Of a DNA stretch of 64,000 nucleotides, positions 8,880-17,465 are shown piece by piece. Positions within the stretch are counted from its first letter, which is position 1. Each line of letters opens with the position of its first letter. The stretch spans positions 37,763 through 101,762 of the forward strand of contig JBGSTC010000022.1 in NCBI GenBank assembly GCA_041736705.1, given 5' to 3'. Below the pieces are notes generated by a model, which worked only from the letters and a program-made list of their open reading frames with translations, was not told the DNA's origin and did not search any database. The translations under genes were made by a program, and so were the position numbers. This stretch comes from GWE2-51-13 sp041736705. GTDB lineage: Bacteria > Bacillota_I > Bacilli_A > Erysipelotrichales > Erysipelotrichaceae.

Positions 8880-8903
8880 GTAACTGTAAAAAGGAGGGAT
8901 GTC

Positions 8904-9224
8904 ATGAATATCACATCCGATATCCTGCGCGGACACACCGAAACCATCATCCTGAGGCATCTCTTGGAAAAAGATAGTTACGGATATGAAATCAACAAGT
9001 CCATCCAGGAAAAAACGAACAACCAGTTCGAACTCAAAGAAGCGACTTTGTATTCGGCGTTCCGACGATTGGAAACCGCCGGTCTGATCTTGTCCTATTG
9101 GGGCGATGAAACCACCGGCGCAAGACGACGCTATTACGCCATCACACCGGAAGGCCGGGCGTATTATCAGCAAAACCGTAAAGATTGGGAAGAAGCGAAA
9201 ATCCTGATCGACACACTCATTTAA
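8904..9224 (+). CDS. PadR family transcriptional regulator
   Basis: This 106-residue winged-helix protein has the PadR pattern of an N-terminal DNA-binding domain (helices around YGYEINKSI and ATLYSAFRRLE) and a short C-terminal dimerisation helix. AAGGAGG supports the ATG at 8904 over an upstream in-frame ATG. It leads an operon with a HAAS-domain membrane protein and a DUF4097 protein, a well-known gene trio in Bacillota linked to envelope stress. It most likely represses its own operon; the ligand or signal is unknown. Confidence 0.9.
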   Translation: MNITSDILRGHTETIILRHLLEKDSYGYEINKSIQEKTNNQFELKEATLYSAFRRLETAGLILSYWGDETTGARRRYYAITPEGRAYYQQNRKDWEEAKILIDTLI

Positions 9225-9237
9225 GGAGGGAAAACCC

Positions 9238-9900
9238 ATGATCGCAAAAATCAGAACCTACATCAACCGTGCATTCGAGGATGTACCGCGTACCAAGAAA
9301 TCGATGGAAATGCAGGAAGAACTGATCAGTAACCTGATCGAGAAATTCAACGACCAACTCAGACTCGGAAAGAGCGAGGAAGAAGCCTACACTTCCGTCA
9401 TCGCTTCGATCGGGGATTTGAGCGAATTGACCGAAGGGATGCGTGAACGCCATGTCCTCTCGGGTCCGACACCGCAAGAAAGAAAACGCAGCGCCATGTT
9501 CGTGACGATCGCCGTCATGCTTTATATCCTTAGCCCGATGGTTTTGATCGTGTTCGCCCAGAATTTCGGGGCGGAAATCACCGGTCTGGCCGGGATGTTC
9601 TCCTTGATCGCCATCGCGACCGGACTTCTTGTCTACAATCAAGCCAGTAAACCGAGATATCTGAAAGAGGATGAAACCTTGGTCGAAGAATTCAAGGAAT
9701 GGAAATCGTCGCGTCAAAAGAACAAGTCGATCTATGACGCCTTGAGTTCCGCGTTCTGGCTGATCATCGTCGCCGTCTACCTGTATGTCAGTTTCACTTA
9801 CATGAACTGGCATTATTCCTGGATCATCTTCATCATCGGCGCCGCGATCCAAAACATCGTGAAGGCGCTTTTGGAAATGAGGGGTGACCATGAGAAATAG
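9238..9900 (+). CDS. HAAS/DUF1700-like membrane protein
   Basis: The first 70 residues form a helical domain (TKKSMEMQEELISNLIEKF, then SEEEAYTSVIASIGD) typical of the HAAS signalling domain that accompanies PadR regulators. Four hydrophobic segments follow, in two pairs separated by a charged linker. Total length is 220 residues. It probably works with PadR and the downstream DUF4097 protein at the membrane. Biochemical function is unknown. Its end overlaps the next gene by 11 bases. Confidence 0.75.
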   Translation: MIAKIRTYINRAFEDVPRTKKSMEMQEELISNLIEKFNDQLRLGKSEEEAYTSVIASIGDLSELTEGMRERHVLSGPTPQERKRSAMFVTIAVMLYILSPMVLIVFAQNFGAEITGLAGMFSLIAIATGLLVYNQASKPRYLKEDETLVEEFKEWKSSRQKNKSIYDALSSAFWLIIVAVYLYVSFTYMNWHYSWIIFIIGAAIQNIVKALLEMRGDHEK

Positions 9901-10798
9901 ACCGGTATTGAACCTCATCAAAGCGCTGTTCTGGTTGGTGGTCGCCGCCTTGGCGTCTCTGGTCTTCATCGCCTTCATGAACGGGGAGAACCCCTTCATG
10001 ATCAAATACGAAGAAGGAGACCTGCGCGTCCTGCACCAGGAAACCCTCAGCGAAGACATCTCGTCGATCGAGATCGATTGGACTTCCGGCGGGGTCGACA
10101 TCCTGAAATCCCCGGATGATAAGATCCACATCGTGGAACGCTCGACCGCCGAGTTGGATGAAAGCAAATGGTTGAAAACGACGATCAATGATGAAACATT
10201 GAGAATCACCAGCCGTAACCGGAACGTCTTCTTCTTCTTTTTCTGGCACACCCCCCAGACATTCCTTGAAATCCGTCTCCCCGCCAAACTCTACGACCAA
10301 GTCAAACTGGATCTGCCTTCCGGGTTGAATCGCATCTTCGAACTCAACGCCACCGTGGTGGACATCGATGCGACATCGGGTGCCCAGTACTTCAGCAACA
10401 TCCATGCCGATTCGTTCAAATTGAACATGACCAGCGGCTTGGCGGTCCTGAAAGACTTCGACGTGGAGGATCTGACCTTGACGATGACTTCCGGCAACCT
10501 CACGTTCACCGGGATCGCTTCCGAAAGCTTCAAAGCGGAAATGACCAGCGGAATCTTCAATGCGACGTTGAAAGACAACGCGCCTTCTACCCTTGATTTC
10601 ACGATGACCTCCGGTCAAGCCGAACTCTTCGTCAGCGCGGATGCGGACTTCAAACTGACTTTAGGGAAGACATCCGGCAGTTTCAACGCCGACTTCACCA
10701 ACACTTCCAACGGGAACACCTATACCCATAAGAACGGTCGCGATGACTATGAACTATTGATGACCAGCGGATCGCTTGGATTCCATGTGAATGACTAA
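9890..10798 (+). CDS. DUF4097 beta-repeat protein, membrane-anchored
   Basis: A single N-terminal membrane segment (residues about 10-32) is followed by a repeat domain in which the motif T/P-S-G recurs nine times at roughly 20- to 35-residue intervals (WTSGG, LPSGL, ATSGA, MTSGL, MTSGN, MTSGI, MTSGQ, KTSGS, MTSGS). This regular spacing predicts a stacked beta-solenoid, as in DUF4097/putative adhesin proteins. An unusual run of aromatic residues, about seven Phe and one Trp, occurs near residue 110. The ATG at 9890 is favoured by GAGGGG upstream. Topology suggests that the repeat faces outward. Function is unknown. Confidence 0.85.
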   Translation: MRNRPVLNLIKALFWLVVAALASLVFIAFMNGENPFMIKYEEGDLRVLHQETLSEDISSIEIDWTSGGVDILKSPDDKIHIVERSTAELDESKWLKTTINDETLRITSRNRNVFFFFFWHTPQTFLEIRLPAKLYDQVKLDLPSGLNRIFELNATVVDIDATSGAQYFSNIHADSFKLNMTSGLAVLKDFDVEDLTLTMTSGNLTFTGIASESFKAEMTSGIFNATLKDNAPSTLDFTMTSGQAELFVSADADFKLTLGKTSGSFNADFTNTSNGNTYTHKNGRDDYELLMTSGSLGFHVND

Positions 10799-10825
10799 AA
10801 ACGGTTCAAATGTTGAACCGTTTTT
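10797..10825 (+). terminator. Terminator of the padR operon
   Basis: AACGGTTCAA and TTGAACCGTT pair around a 3-base loop, followed by a T-run. Confidence 0.85.
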
Positions 10826-10844
10826 CCAAATTGCGATCATGCGG

Positions 10845-10873
10845 TTGACATCGTATTAGACCCATTGTACTGT
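10845..10873 (+). promoter_or_regulatory. Promoter for the YczE-like gene
   Basis: TTGACA (10845-10850) and TACTGT (10868-10873) are spaced 17 bp. Confidence 0.65.
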
Positions 10874-10895
10874 TAACCTTTAGAAAGAGGGACAT

Positions 10896-11531
10896 ATGCA
10901 ACGGGACATGAAAACACGTATCGTGACGTTTATCATCGGGATTCTCTTAACAGCCCTCGGATTGTCTATGATCGTCAAATCGGCGATCGGACAGAGCGCG
11001 GTTTCAGGATTGGCTGCGAACCTCGCTTTTCTTGGACAGATCAAGACCGGTACCGCGCTTCTAGCCCTCAACATCCTTTTCTTTACAGCTGAAGTCATAA
11101 TCCTTCGCCGTCGGTTCAAAGCCCTTCAACTCCTTCAACTCCCCGCCACCCTGGGGTTCACCACATTGGTCAATTTCTTCCTTTACGATATCCCGCTGGT
11201 CGCGAACCTCGTTACGTCGAATTATCCGGTTCAATTCGTGATCCTGTTGGTCGGCGTAGTGATCATGGCGCTTGGCATCTCCTTGTTTATGGAAGCGAAG
11301 TTGGTCTATATGCCCTATGAGGGCTTGAATCATGTCTTGCATGAAGCGTTCGACGTTCCCTTTGGAACGGCTCGCCGTTATTTCGATCTCAGCCTCGCCT
11401 TCATATCGCTTCTTTTGATCTTCTTCTTCAAGATCCCCAACACCACCGTCCGTGAAGGGACATTGATCCTAGCCGTTCTGATGGGCACGCTGACCAACTT
11501 CTTCATGAAACGCCTAAACCCCGGGAGATGA
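10896..11531 (+). CDS. YczE/YitT-like integral membrane protein
   Basis: This 211-residue protein has five or six hydrophobic segments and the pattern of the YczE/YyaS family: an N-terminal GLSMIVKSAIGQS segment after the first helix, and a central MEAKLVYMPYEGL loop between helices. Members are widespread in Bacillota and have no proven transport substrate. GAAAGAGGG precedes the ATG. It is a single-gene unit with its own promoter. Confidence 0.7.
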   Translation: MQRDMKTRIVTFIIGILLTALGLSMIVKSAIGQSAVSGLAANLAFLGQIKTGTALLALNILFFTAEVIILRRRFKALQLLQLPATLGFTTLVNFFLYDIPLVANLVTSNYPVQFVILLVGVVIMALGISLFMEAKLVYMPYEGLNHVLHEAFDVPFGTARRYFDLSLAFISLLLIFFFKIPNTTVREGTLILAVLMGTLTNFFMKRLNPGR

Positions 11532-11568
11532 CGATTGTCATTTCCTTTTTTTCATCTGGTAGCGCGCG

Positions 11569-11577
11569 TGCTATAAT
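11569..11577 (+). promoter_or_regulatory. Extended -10 promoter element
   Basis: TGCTATAAT is an extended -10 box; no good -35 is seen, as is common for this promoter type. Confidence 0.55.
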
Positions 11578-11598
11578 GTGAAAAACGGAGGGATGTTC

Positions 11599-12324
11599 AT
11601 GTTCTTCTCCTATGACGATGTCGGATCGGCATTTGAACTCTTCACCTTACCCCATGTTTTGGCAGTCCTCGGATTCGCCATCCTCCCCATCTTCCTGCTC
11701 ATCCGGTATCAAGATCAAATCCGAACCTCGAAACATGAACGGACGATTCGGATTTCTCTCGCGATGGCAGGAATGCTTTGCGAATGGTCGCTCTATGCTT
11801 GGTATCTTTTCAACGGGATCACGGATTGGCGGCTCATCCTTCCGTCGACCCTTTGCCCGCTCACTCTCTATCTCAGCGCTTACTGTATGGTCACCTTGGA
11901 CCGCAAGTACGCTTCGATCGTTTATTTCTACAGTTATGGCGCCTTCTTCTCGTTCTTGTTGGCGGACGTCGTCCATGGCTTCGACCGTTTCCGCTTCTAT
12001 CTCTTCTTCTTGATCCACGCTTCCATCTTCGTGAACGTGGTTTATCTGCGGGTGGTAAACAAGGTCGTCCTCGACAAGCCGGCGAAACGTAACGCACAAC
12101 GGTTTCTGTTTCCATTCATCCTTGGGTCCATGGCGCTCAACGAACTGACAGGACTGAACTTCTTCTACCTTAAGTGGCCTCCGTTTGAGGATTTCCCGGT
12201 CTTCCAGCAGGTCTACGATGTCCATTGGATCGCCTATGCCGTACTGTGCATCGTGTGCTACTACCTGCTGATTGAAATCATGGGGGGCTTGGCCGTTCTC
12301 CTGAAGATCGACCGAAGCATTTAG
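11599..12324 (+). CDS. YwaF/TMEM164-like integral membrane protein
   Basis: This 241-residue protein has about seven hydrophobic helices. The loop LPSTLCPLTLYL and the later NELTGLNFFYLKWPP region fit the YwaF (TIGR02206) family, which is related to the eukaryotic TMEM164 acyltransferases. Lipid acyl transfer is a plausible but unproven activity. GGAGGG at 11587-11592 fits the ATG at 11599 better than the two in-frame starts just upstream. Confidence 0.65.
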   Translation: MFFSYDDVGSAFELFTLPHVLAVLGFAILPIFLLIRYQDQIRTSKHERTIRISLAMAGMLCEWSLYAWYLFNGITDWRLILPSTLCPLTLYLSAYCMVTLDRKYASIVYFYSYGAFFSFLLADVVHGFDRFRFYLFFLIHASIFVNVVYLRVVNKVVLDKPAKRNAQRFLFPFILGSMALNELTGLNFFYLKWPPFEDFPVFQQVYDVHWIAYAVLCIVCYYLLIEIMGGLAVLLKIDRSI

Positions 12325-12330
12325 GAAACC

Positions 12331-12358
12331 TTGAAAAATCTCTTGGATGGGGTATAAT
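12331..12358 (+). promoter_or_regulatory. Promoter of the lipoprotein gene
   Basis: TTGAAA (12331-12336) and TATAAT (12353-12358) have a 16-bp spacer, giving a leader of about 75 bases. Confidence 0.65.
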
Positions 12359-12438
12359 ACACCCTGAACCATGAAAAACACACATTTCGTCCACAATGTT
12401 TTCTTGGAATCGGATAAAATAAAGAAGGAGGATTCTTC

Positions 12439-13023
12439 ATGAAAAAGTTGATCATCGTTGTCTTGGCACTCTTCCTGATCACGGGCTGCGGTGCGAATGT
12501 CACGAAAGAAGATTATGAACAGAAAATCACCGATCTGGAAACGAAGTTGGAGGCGCTGACCGAACAGATCGAAGCACTCAACGATACGGTGAAAGAGTTG
12601 ACGGATAAACTCAGGGACGGGGATAGTTACCACGTACTCGACGTAAAAACCGTGAACGGCGTTTCCAGCGTCTTTGTGGAAATGATTCAGGCGACCCTCG
12701 GGTTCGACGGGGAATTACCGGACCGTTTGGAGTTCTTGGAGAACCTGACTAGGGACGAATTCGGAATCTACTACCATCATGAAGGATCGTTTGAAGAAGT
12801 GATCGTATTCAAAGCCTTGGGGAAAGCGGATCTCGATTTGACCGGCGAATATGCCGGGGCGACGATCCTCGCCGATCTGTCAACCGACCAGGTCCTCATC
12901 GCCTTGGTGAATCTGGAAAGCAAGTTGGATGATGAAGCCAAAACCTACCTCACCAACCAAGACGTGGCGATCCGCTTCGCCGCCGATCGATTCATCCTCA
13001 ACCAAACCGCAGTCACCAAATAG
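12439..13023 (+). CDS. Lipoprotein with coiled-coil N-terminus
   Basis: The signal peptide ends in LITGC (lipidated Cys18). Residues about 25-55 form heptads (ITDLETKLEALTEQIEALN) predicted to make a coiled coil, followed by a compact C-terminal domain without recognisable catalytic motifs. It resembles the lipoprotein at 23987 in plan but not clearly in sequence. No family assignment could be made. AAGGAGG precedes the start. Confidence 0.75.
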   Translation: MKKLIIVVLALFLITGCGANVTKEDYEQKITDLETKLEALTEQIEALNDTVKELTDKLRDGDSYHVLDVKTVNGVSSVFVEMIQATLGFDGELPDRLEFLENLTRDEFGIYYHHEGSFEEVIVFKALGKADLDLTGEYAGATILADLSTDQVLIALVNLESKLDDEAKTYLTNQDVAIRFAADRFILNQTAVTK

Positions 13024-13046
13024 CCCGTTTCGACGGGCTTTTTTAT
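13022..13046 (+). terminator. Terminator with TTCG tetraloop
   Basis: AGCCCGT-TTCG-ACGGGCT is followed by T7 and begins inside the stop codon. Confidence 0.9.
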
Positions 13047-13087
13047 ACCGATTTTATAGCGAAGTGACAACTTGCCTCCAGTGAGAC

Positions 13088-13116
13088 TTGAAAGAGGTTA
13101 TCAGAAGGAATACAAT
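13088..13116 (+). promoter_or_regulatory. Promoter of the ABC-2 exporter operon
   Basis: TTGAAA (13088-13093) and TACAAT (13111-13116) are 17 bp apart. Confidence 0.65.
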
Positions 13117-13150
13117 TCCCTTGGAGTCCTACATCCTTCAGGAGGTTATC

Positions 13151-14029
13151 ATGGGCATCATTGAAACAAAGAAACTGACAAAGTATTATGGGAAGTCGCG
13201 CGGCATCGTGGAAGTCGACTTGTCCATCGAAGAAGGCGAGATTTTCGGGTTCATCGGTCCAAACGGAGCGGGGAAATCGACGACGATCCGCTTGCTTCTG
13301 GATCTGATCAAACCGACGCAAGGATCGGCATCGATCTTTGGGTTGGATTGTCAAAAAGAATATCGGAAGATCCATGAGGAAATCGGATACCTTCCTTCCG
13401 AAGTCTTCTACTACGATAATATGAAGGTGAAGGATCTGCTTTCTTATTCCGCATCCTTTTACAAGAAAGATTGTTCAGCGAAAATCAAGGAATTGGCGAA
13501 ACGCTTGGATCTGGATCTCAACCGCAAGATCGACGATCTTTCCTATGGCAACAAGAAGAAAGTCGGGATCGTCCAAGGCTTGCTTCATTCCCCAAAAGTC
13601 ATCATTTTGGATGAACCGACCGGGGGTTTGGATCCGTTGATGCAGCAAACGTTCTTCGAAATCCTGAAAGAGGAAAACAAACGCGGTGCGACCGTGTTGT
13701 TCTCTTCGCATATCCTAAGCGAAGTGCAGAAAATCTGCGACCGGGTCGCCATCATCAAAGACGGCAAGATCGTGCGCATCGATACCATGAGTTCACTCAA
13801 AGAAAACACTTATTTGAAAGTGGATATGGAGACGAAATCGCTGCTTCCCGAGCATTTCTTCAACGGGTCGATGAACAATGTGAAAGTCAACGGCAGCGAA
13901 GTATCCTTCCTGTATAACGGGGAAGCCAACGAACTGTTGAAGAAGTTGTCGTTGTTGGACGTATCCCGCATCAGCATGAGCGAACCCGATCTCGAAGAGA
14001 TCTTCATGCACTACTACGAGAAGGAGTAA
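13151..14029 (+). CDS. ABC transporter ATP-binding protein (ABC-2 exporter)
   Basis: This 292-residue nucleotide-binding subunit carries Walker A GPNGAGKST (residues 36-44), a signature degenerated to LSYGN in place of LSGGQ (a common feature of this subfamily), Walker B IILDEP and the following GGLD D-loop. CAGGAGG places the start at 13151. It is followed within 4 and 13 bases by two membrane subunits, making a complete exporter. The cargo is unknown; relatives move antibiotics, lipids or peptides. Confidence 0.9.
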   Translation: MGIIETKKLTKYYGKSRGIVEVDLSIEEGEIFGFIGPNGAGKSTTIRLLLDLIKPTQGSASIFGLDCQKEYRKIHEEIGYLPSEVFYYDNMKVKDLLSYSASFYKKDCSAKIKELAKRLDLDLNRKIDDLSYGNKKKVGIVQGLLHSPKVIILDEPTGGLDPLMQQTFFEILKEENKRGATVLFSSHILSEVQKICDRVAIIKDGKIVRIDTMSSLKENTYLKVDMETKSLLPEHFFNGSMNNVKVNGSEVSFLYNGEANELLKKLSLLDVSRISMSEPDLEEIFMHYYEKE

Positions 14030-14032
14030 GCC

Positions 14033-14827
14033 ATGAACATTTTTACTTTCGAGGTCAAAAGCAATCTGAAGGGCACGTTGATCTGGATGCTCGTCTTGTG
14101 CTTCGTGGCGTTCCTGTTTCTTCAGATCTTCCCGATCTTCTATGAAAGCTCGGCGTCGTTGATCGAGATGTTGCAGAATTATCCGAAGGAACTTTTGATC
14201 GCGTTGGATTTCGATCCCGACCAATTCTTTACGATCCTCGGCTTCTATTCCTTCATCGCCGTCTATATCCAATTGATGGCCGCGTTTCAAGGGATCATCG
14301 TCGGATTGGGGACGATGGGTCGCGAAACACGCACCCATACTTCCGAGTTCCTCATGACCAAGCCGGTGACGCGACCGATGATCTTCGCCATGAAGGTCGC
14401 AAGCATCTTCACGATCCTCGCCGTCACGAACCTTGTCTTATTGATTGCGACGATTCTCGGATTAAGCGTCATCAATGAACCCTATTCGATGAACGGACTG
14501 TTGCTTGTCAGCCTAAGCACGTTCATCCTTCAGTTGATCTTCGCTGCGATCGGCATCTTCTGCGGCGTGACTTTCCGTAAACTTCGCTCGATCGCCCCGG
14601 TTTCCCTCTCCGTCGTCTTCGGTTTCTTCGTTTTGAATATGCTGAAGGGGGTCTTCGACGATCCTTGGATCCGTTATGTCTCCCCGTTTCAGTTCTTCGA
14701 TAAATTCGAAATCATTTCCACCCAGTCTTTCGAACCCGTGTTCTTGATGTGGTCGCTGGCCTTGATCGTCTTGCTTGTCGGATCCGGCTTCATCATCTTT
14801 GTTCGTAAAGACATCCATGCGCTCTAG
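14033..14827 (+). CDS. ABC-2 type permease subunit 1
   Basis: The 264 residues contain six hydrophobic segments and the loop SEFLMTKPVTR, a hallmark of ABC-2 permeases of the NatB/ABC2_membrane class (compare SEFLLSKPVSR-like loops). It follows the ATPase by 3 bases. It probably dimerises with the next gene product in the membrane. Confidence 0.85.
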   Translation: MNIFTFEVKSNLKGTLIWMLVLCFVAFLFLQIFPIFYESSASLIEMLQNYPKELLIALDFDPDQFFTILGFYSFIAVYIQLMAAFQGIIVGLGTMGRETRTHTSEFLMTKPVTRPMIFAMKVASIFTILAVTNLVLLIATILGLSVINEPYSMNGLLLVSLSTFILQLIFAAIGIFCGVTFRKLRSIAPVSLSVVFGFFVLNMLKGVFDDPWIRYVSPFQFFDKFEIISTQSFEPVFLMWSLALIVLLVGSGFIIFVRKDIHAL

Positions 14828-14839
14828 GAGGTGCACGCT

Positions 14840-15640
14840 ATGAACCTGTTTTTTCATGAGTTGAAAATGTATTGGAAATACCTGTTGTTCTGGTCGATCG
14901 GGATTCTTGCGATGGTCGGCGGCGGCATCGGGAAATTCACGGGGATGTATGCGGCGGGTGGCCAGGATATCACGGACTTGATGGACAAACTCCCCAAAGC
15001 CTTTTTAGCGATGTTCGGGATGTACAATATCGACGTGGCATCGATCGGCGGCTTCTACGCGATCATCCATTTCTATCTGATGATCATGGGGGCGGTCTAT
15101 GCGATCATCCTGGGTGCCGGGATCTTGGCGAAAGAGGAAAGAGACAAAACCGCGGAGTTCCTGATGGTCAAACCGATCTACCGTGCGTCCGTCCTTGGCC
15201 AAAAGTTGTTGGCGGGACTGGTCTATGTCTTGGCGTTCGTCGCGGTCGACGCCGTGATCTCGTTTGCACTGGTGAAGAAAGTCGCACCGAACGAGGACAT
15301 CACATCGGAAATCACACTTTTCATGATTGCGCTGATCCTCATCATGCTGATCTTCTACTGTCTGTCGTTTGGTTTATCGGGCGCGCTGAGAGACAACCGC
15401 AAGTCCTCCATGATCATGTTGAGTGTCATGGGATGCGTCTATCTCGGAACGGTCTTCATGGATATGTTGGAAAACTCCGGGTGGATGAGACCCTTCCTTC
15501 CCTTCAAATATTTCTCCTCCCCCGACATCCTGGACAAGTTGACGCTTGATCCACTCTATATCGGGTTGAGTCTACTCTTGATTTTGATCGGACTGGGAAT
15601 GGCGTTCATCCGTTTCCCCCGTCGTGATTTACACCTCTAA
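14840..15640 (+). CDS. ABC-2 type permease subunit 2
   Basis: This 266-residue, six-helix protein has the loop TAEFLMVKPIYR corresponding to the one in subunit 1, so the two permeases are paralogues. TAGGAGG at 14825-14831 fits the ATG at 14840, not the in-frame GTG 9 bases earlier. It completes the three-gene exporter operon. Confidence 0.85.
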   Translation: MNLFFHELKMYWKYLLFWSIGILAMVGGGIGKFTGMYAAGGQDITDLMDKLPKAFLAMFGMYNIDVASIGGFYAIIHFYLMIMGAVYAIILGAGILAKEERDKTAEFLMVKPIYRASVLGQKLLAGLVYVLAFVAVDAVISFALVKKVAPNEDITSEITLFMIALILIMLIFYCLSFGLSGALRDNRKSSMIMLSVMGCVYLGTVFMDMLENSGWMRPFLPFKYFSSPDILDKLTLDPLYIGLSLLLILIGLGMAFIRFPRRDLHL

Positions 15641-15644
15641 CCTT

Positions 15645-15668
15645 AGGTGGGAACATTCCCACCTTTTT
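15645..15668 (+). terminator. Terminator of the ABC-2 operon
   Basis: AGGTGGGAA and TTCCCACCT (15645-15653, 15656-15664) are followed by a T-run. Confidence 0.85.
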
Positions 15669-15700
15669 CTTTAAAAAAGGATGGAAATGTTGAAGGAATT

Positions 15701-15709
15701 TGTTATAAT
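15701..15709 (+). promoter_or_regulatory. Extended -10 of the tRNA-Leu promoter
   Basis: TGTTATAAT lies 15 bases before the tRNA; the -35 region is poor (ATGGAA at 17-bp spacing). Confidence 0.55.
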
Positions 15710-15724
15710 TGTAAAGCAAGTCAC

Positions 15725-15807
15725 GCACCAGTGGCGGAATAGGCATACGCGCACGTCTCAGAAGCGTGTGGGCAACCGTGCGGGTTCAAGTCCCGCCTGG
15801 TGCACCA
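15725..15807 (+). tRNA. tRNA-Leu (anticodon CAG)
   Basis: An 83-nt cloverleaf with acceptor GCACCAG/CTGGTGC, D-stem GCG/CGC, anticodon stem CACGT/GCGTG with loop CTCAGAA (anticodon CAG), a long variable region of 11 nt as expected for leucine, T-stem GCGGG/CCCGC with loop TTCAAGT, discriminator A and encoded CCA. Confidence 0.95.
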
Positions 15808-15818
15808 TGAGAAAAAAC

Positions 15819-15840
15819 ATCCACGAAAGTGGATTTTTTT
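15819..15840 (+). terminator. Terminator after tRNA-Leu
   Basis: ATCCAC-GAAA-GTGGAT with a GNRA loop is followed by T6. Confidence 0.85.
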
Positions 15841-15907
15841 GTCTTGAAATGAACTCTGTTCCATGATACGTTGAACAGGGTCGGATGGATCGATCCGTCG
15901 AGGTACC

Positions 15908-16792
15908 ATGGCAAGTTTTCAGAGTAAGATGATCGAAGTTTTCCTAAAGGCAAGTCCGATCAAAAAAGTCTATGCCAAGGGACTATTGGCAAAGAAAGAA
16001 GTCTCAAGCAAGGCGGGATTACCGCCGGCTTTCGTATACAATGCTTCGAAGGTCAAGATGAAGAAAATCGCGGATCGAAACGTCTTTTTCCTTCAACCGA
16101 AAGATAACGGTTCCAATCTGAACGTGCTGTTTCTTCATGGCGGGGCATATCTTTTCGGGATGAGTTATCTCCATTGGAAGTTCATCGTTAAGTTGATGCA
16201 TAAATCGAAGTGTTCGATGATGATCCCCGATTATCCCTTGGCGCCTTTTCACACTGCGGATGAAGCGTTCTCGATGTTGATCAATACCTATAAGGAACTT
16301 CTCGCGATGAGTGGTTCATCGCAAATCGTCCTTATGGGCGATTCTGCCGGAGGTGGGCTAGCGCTTGCGCTAGCGATGTTGCTGAAAAAAGAAAACCTAC
16401 CCCAACCCCGACGGATCATATTACTGTCCCCTTGGCTTGACGACGACTTAAGTAACCCGGATATTCTGGCGTTAGCCAAGCTTGATCCGATCTTGGATGT
16501 GGAAGGGTTAAGGGAAGCCGGGAAGGTCTATGAACCCACCACGGATGGAAATATGAAACGGATCTCTCCGATCCATGGTGACCTCACCGGTCTGGCACGC
16601 ATCAGTTGTTTTGCGGGAACGAAAGAAATCATGGTGGCGGATACGCGCAAACTCAAAGCAAAATTAGAGACGCTCGGAATTGATTCGGACAACTTCGAAT
16701 ATGAAAACATGCTTCATGACTGGGTCTTGCTTGGGATTCCCGAGTCTCAACGTGTGATAAAAAGGATTAGAGATTTACTGAGGTACGAGTGA
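15908..16792 (+). CDS. Alpha/beta-hydrolase, hormone-sensitive-lipase-like esterase
   Basis: This 294-residue protein has the HSL-family oxyanion motif HGGAY, the nucleophile elbow GDSAGG, and a C-terminal LHDW histidine. It has no signal peptide. Carboxylester hydrolysis is expected, with unknown substrate. The Shine-Dalgarno (GAGG) is modest. It lies alone between tRNA-Leu and the LURP-like gene. A second pair of alpha/beta hydrolases in the acyl-CoA operon (50363, 58345) belongs to a different subfamily. Confidence 0.85.
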   Translation: MASFQSKMIEVFLKASPIKKVYAKGLLAKKEVSSKAGLPPAFVYNASKVKMKKIADRNVFFLQPKDNGSNLNVLFLHGGAYLFGMSYLHWKFIVKLMHKSKCSMMIPDYPLAPFHTADEAFSMLINTYKELLAMSGSSQIVLMGDSAGGGLALALAMLLKKENLPQPRRIILLSPWLDDDLSNPDILALAKLDPILDVEGLREAGKVYEPTTDGNMKRISPIHGDLTGLARISCFAGTKEIMVADTRKLKAKLETLGIDSDNFEYENMLHDWVLLGIPESQRVIKRIRDLLRYE

Positions 16793-16930
16793 ATAAGTGT
16801 ATCTTTTCGAACGAATTTTCATCTTGCTTCCGATGGTTTCGGATTGAATGAACGAATAACTTGTTTAACTTACCGATTCGTTATTTCCTTGAGCGATTTA
16901 GAGGATATAATGGAATCACGGAGGTCTACT

Positions 16931-17425
16931 ATGAAACTACTCATCAAACAAAAAGTCTTCTCATGGGGCGACAAGTTTACGGTATACGATGAAGCTGGGA
17001 ACGAACGCTACAAAGTCGAAGGGGAAGTGTTCTCGCTCGGCAAGAAACTGCATCTTCTCGATCTTAACGGTACCGAACTCGCCTATATTCACCAAAAACT
17101 GTTAAGTCTCTTACCGCGTTTCTTCGTTACGATCAACGGGGAAGAAGTCGCTGAAATCAAGGCGAAGTTTTCCATCTTGAAACCGAAATACGACATTCTG
17201 GGCTTGGATTGGAAGGTCGAAGGGAATTTCAGCGGACATGAATATGCCGTCTATGCGGAAGAAGGTCCGGTCGTCGAAATTAGTAAACAATGGTTCACCT
17301 GGGGGGACACCTATGTCTTGAACGTCCCCGACAGCAAGAACGAAGTACCTGCCTTGGCCGTCGTCTTGGCGATCGATGCGGTCATGTCCGCGCAACGAGC
17401 CAACTCCTCCACCAACAACCATTAA
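16931..17425 (+). CDS. LURP-one-related (tubby-like fold) protein
   Basis: This 164-residue protein consists of repeated beta-hairpins with the pattern KQKVFSWGDKFTVYDE and, near the C-terminus, SKQWFTWGDTYVL, as in LOR/YxjI-type proteins that adopt a tubby-like barrel. Bacterial members are thought to bind lipids or membranes, but no reaction is known. GGAGG precedes the ATG at 16931 and a TATAAT box lies at 16906-16911. Confidence 0.75.
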   Translation: MKLLIKQKVFSWGDKFTVYDEAGNERYKVEGEVFSLGKKLHLLDLNGTELAYIHQKLLSLLPRFFVTINGEEVAEIKAKFSILKPKYDILGLDWKVEGNFSGHEYAVYAEEGPVVEISKQWFTWGDTYVLNVPDSKNEVPALAVVLAIDAVMSAQRANSSTNNH

Positions 17426-17465
17426 TCCTTACGTGTTTTCGATGTAGTCCTCAAGGAGGTTCGTT

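Noticed and set aside
9217..10287. Long open frame on the minus strand
   Set aside because: It is antisense to the HAAS and DUF4097 genes, is rich in Arg/Asp/His as expected of a shadow frame, and has no start signal.
11647..12633. 328-codon open frame on the minus strand
   Set aside because: It covers two well-supported + strand genes and their promoter and has biased, low-complexity composition.
15681..15866. A 61-codon open frame
   Set aside because: It runs through tRNA-Leu and the tRNA promoter and has no ribosome site in place.
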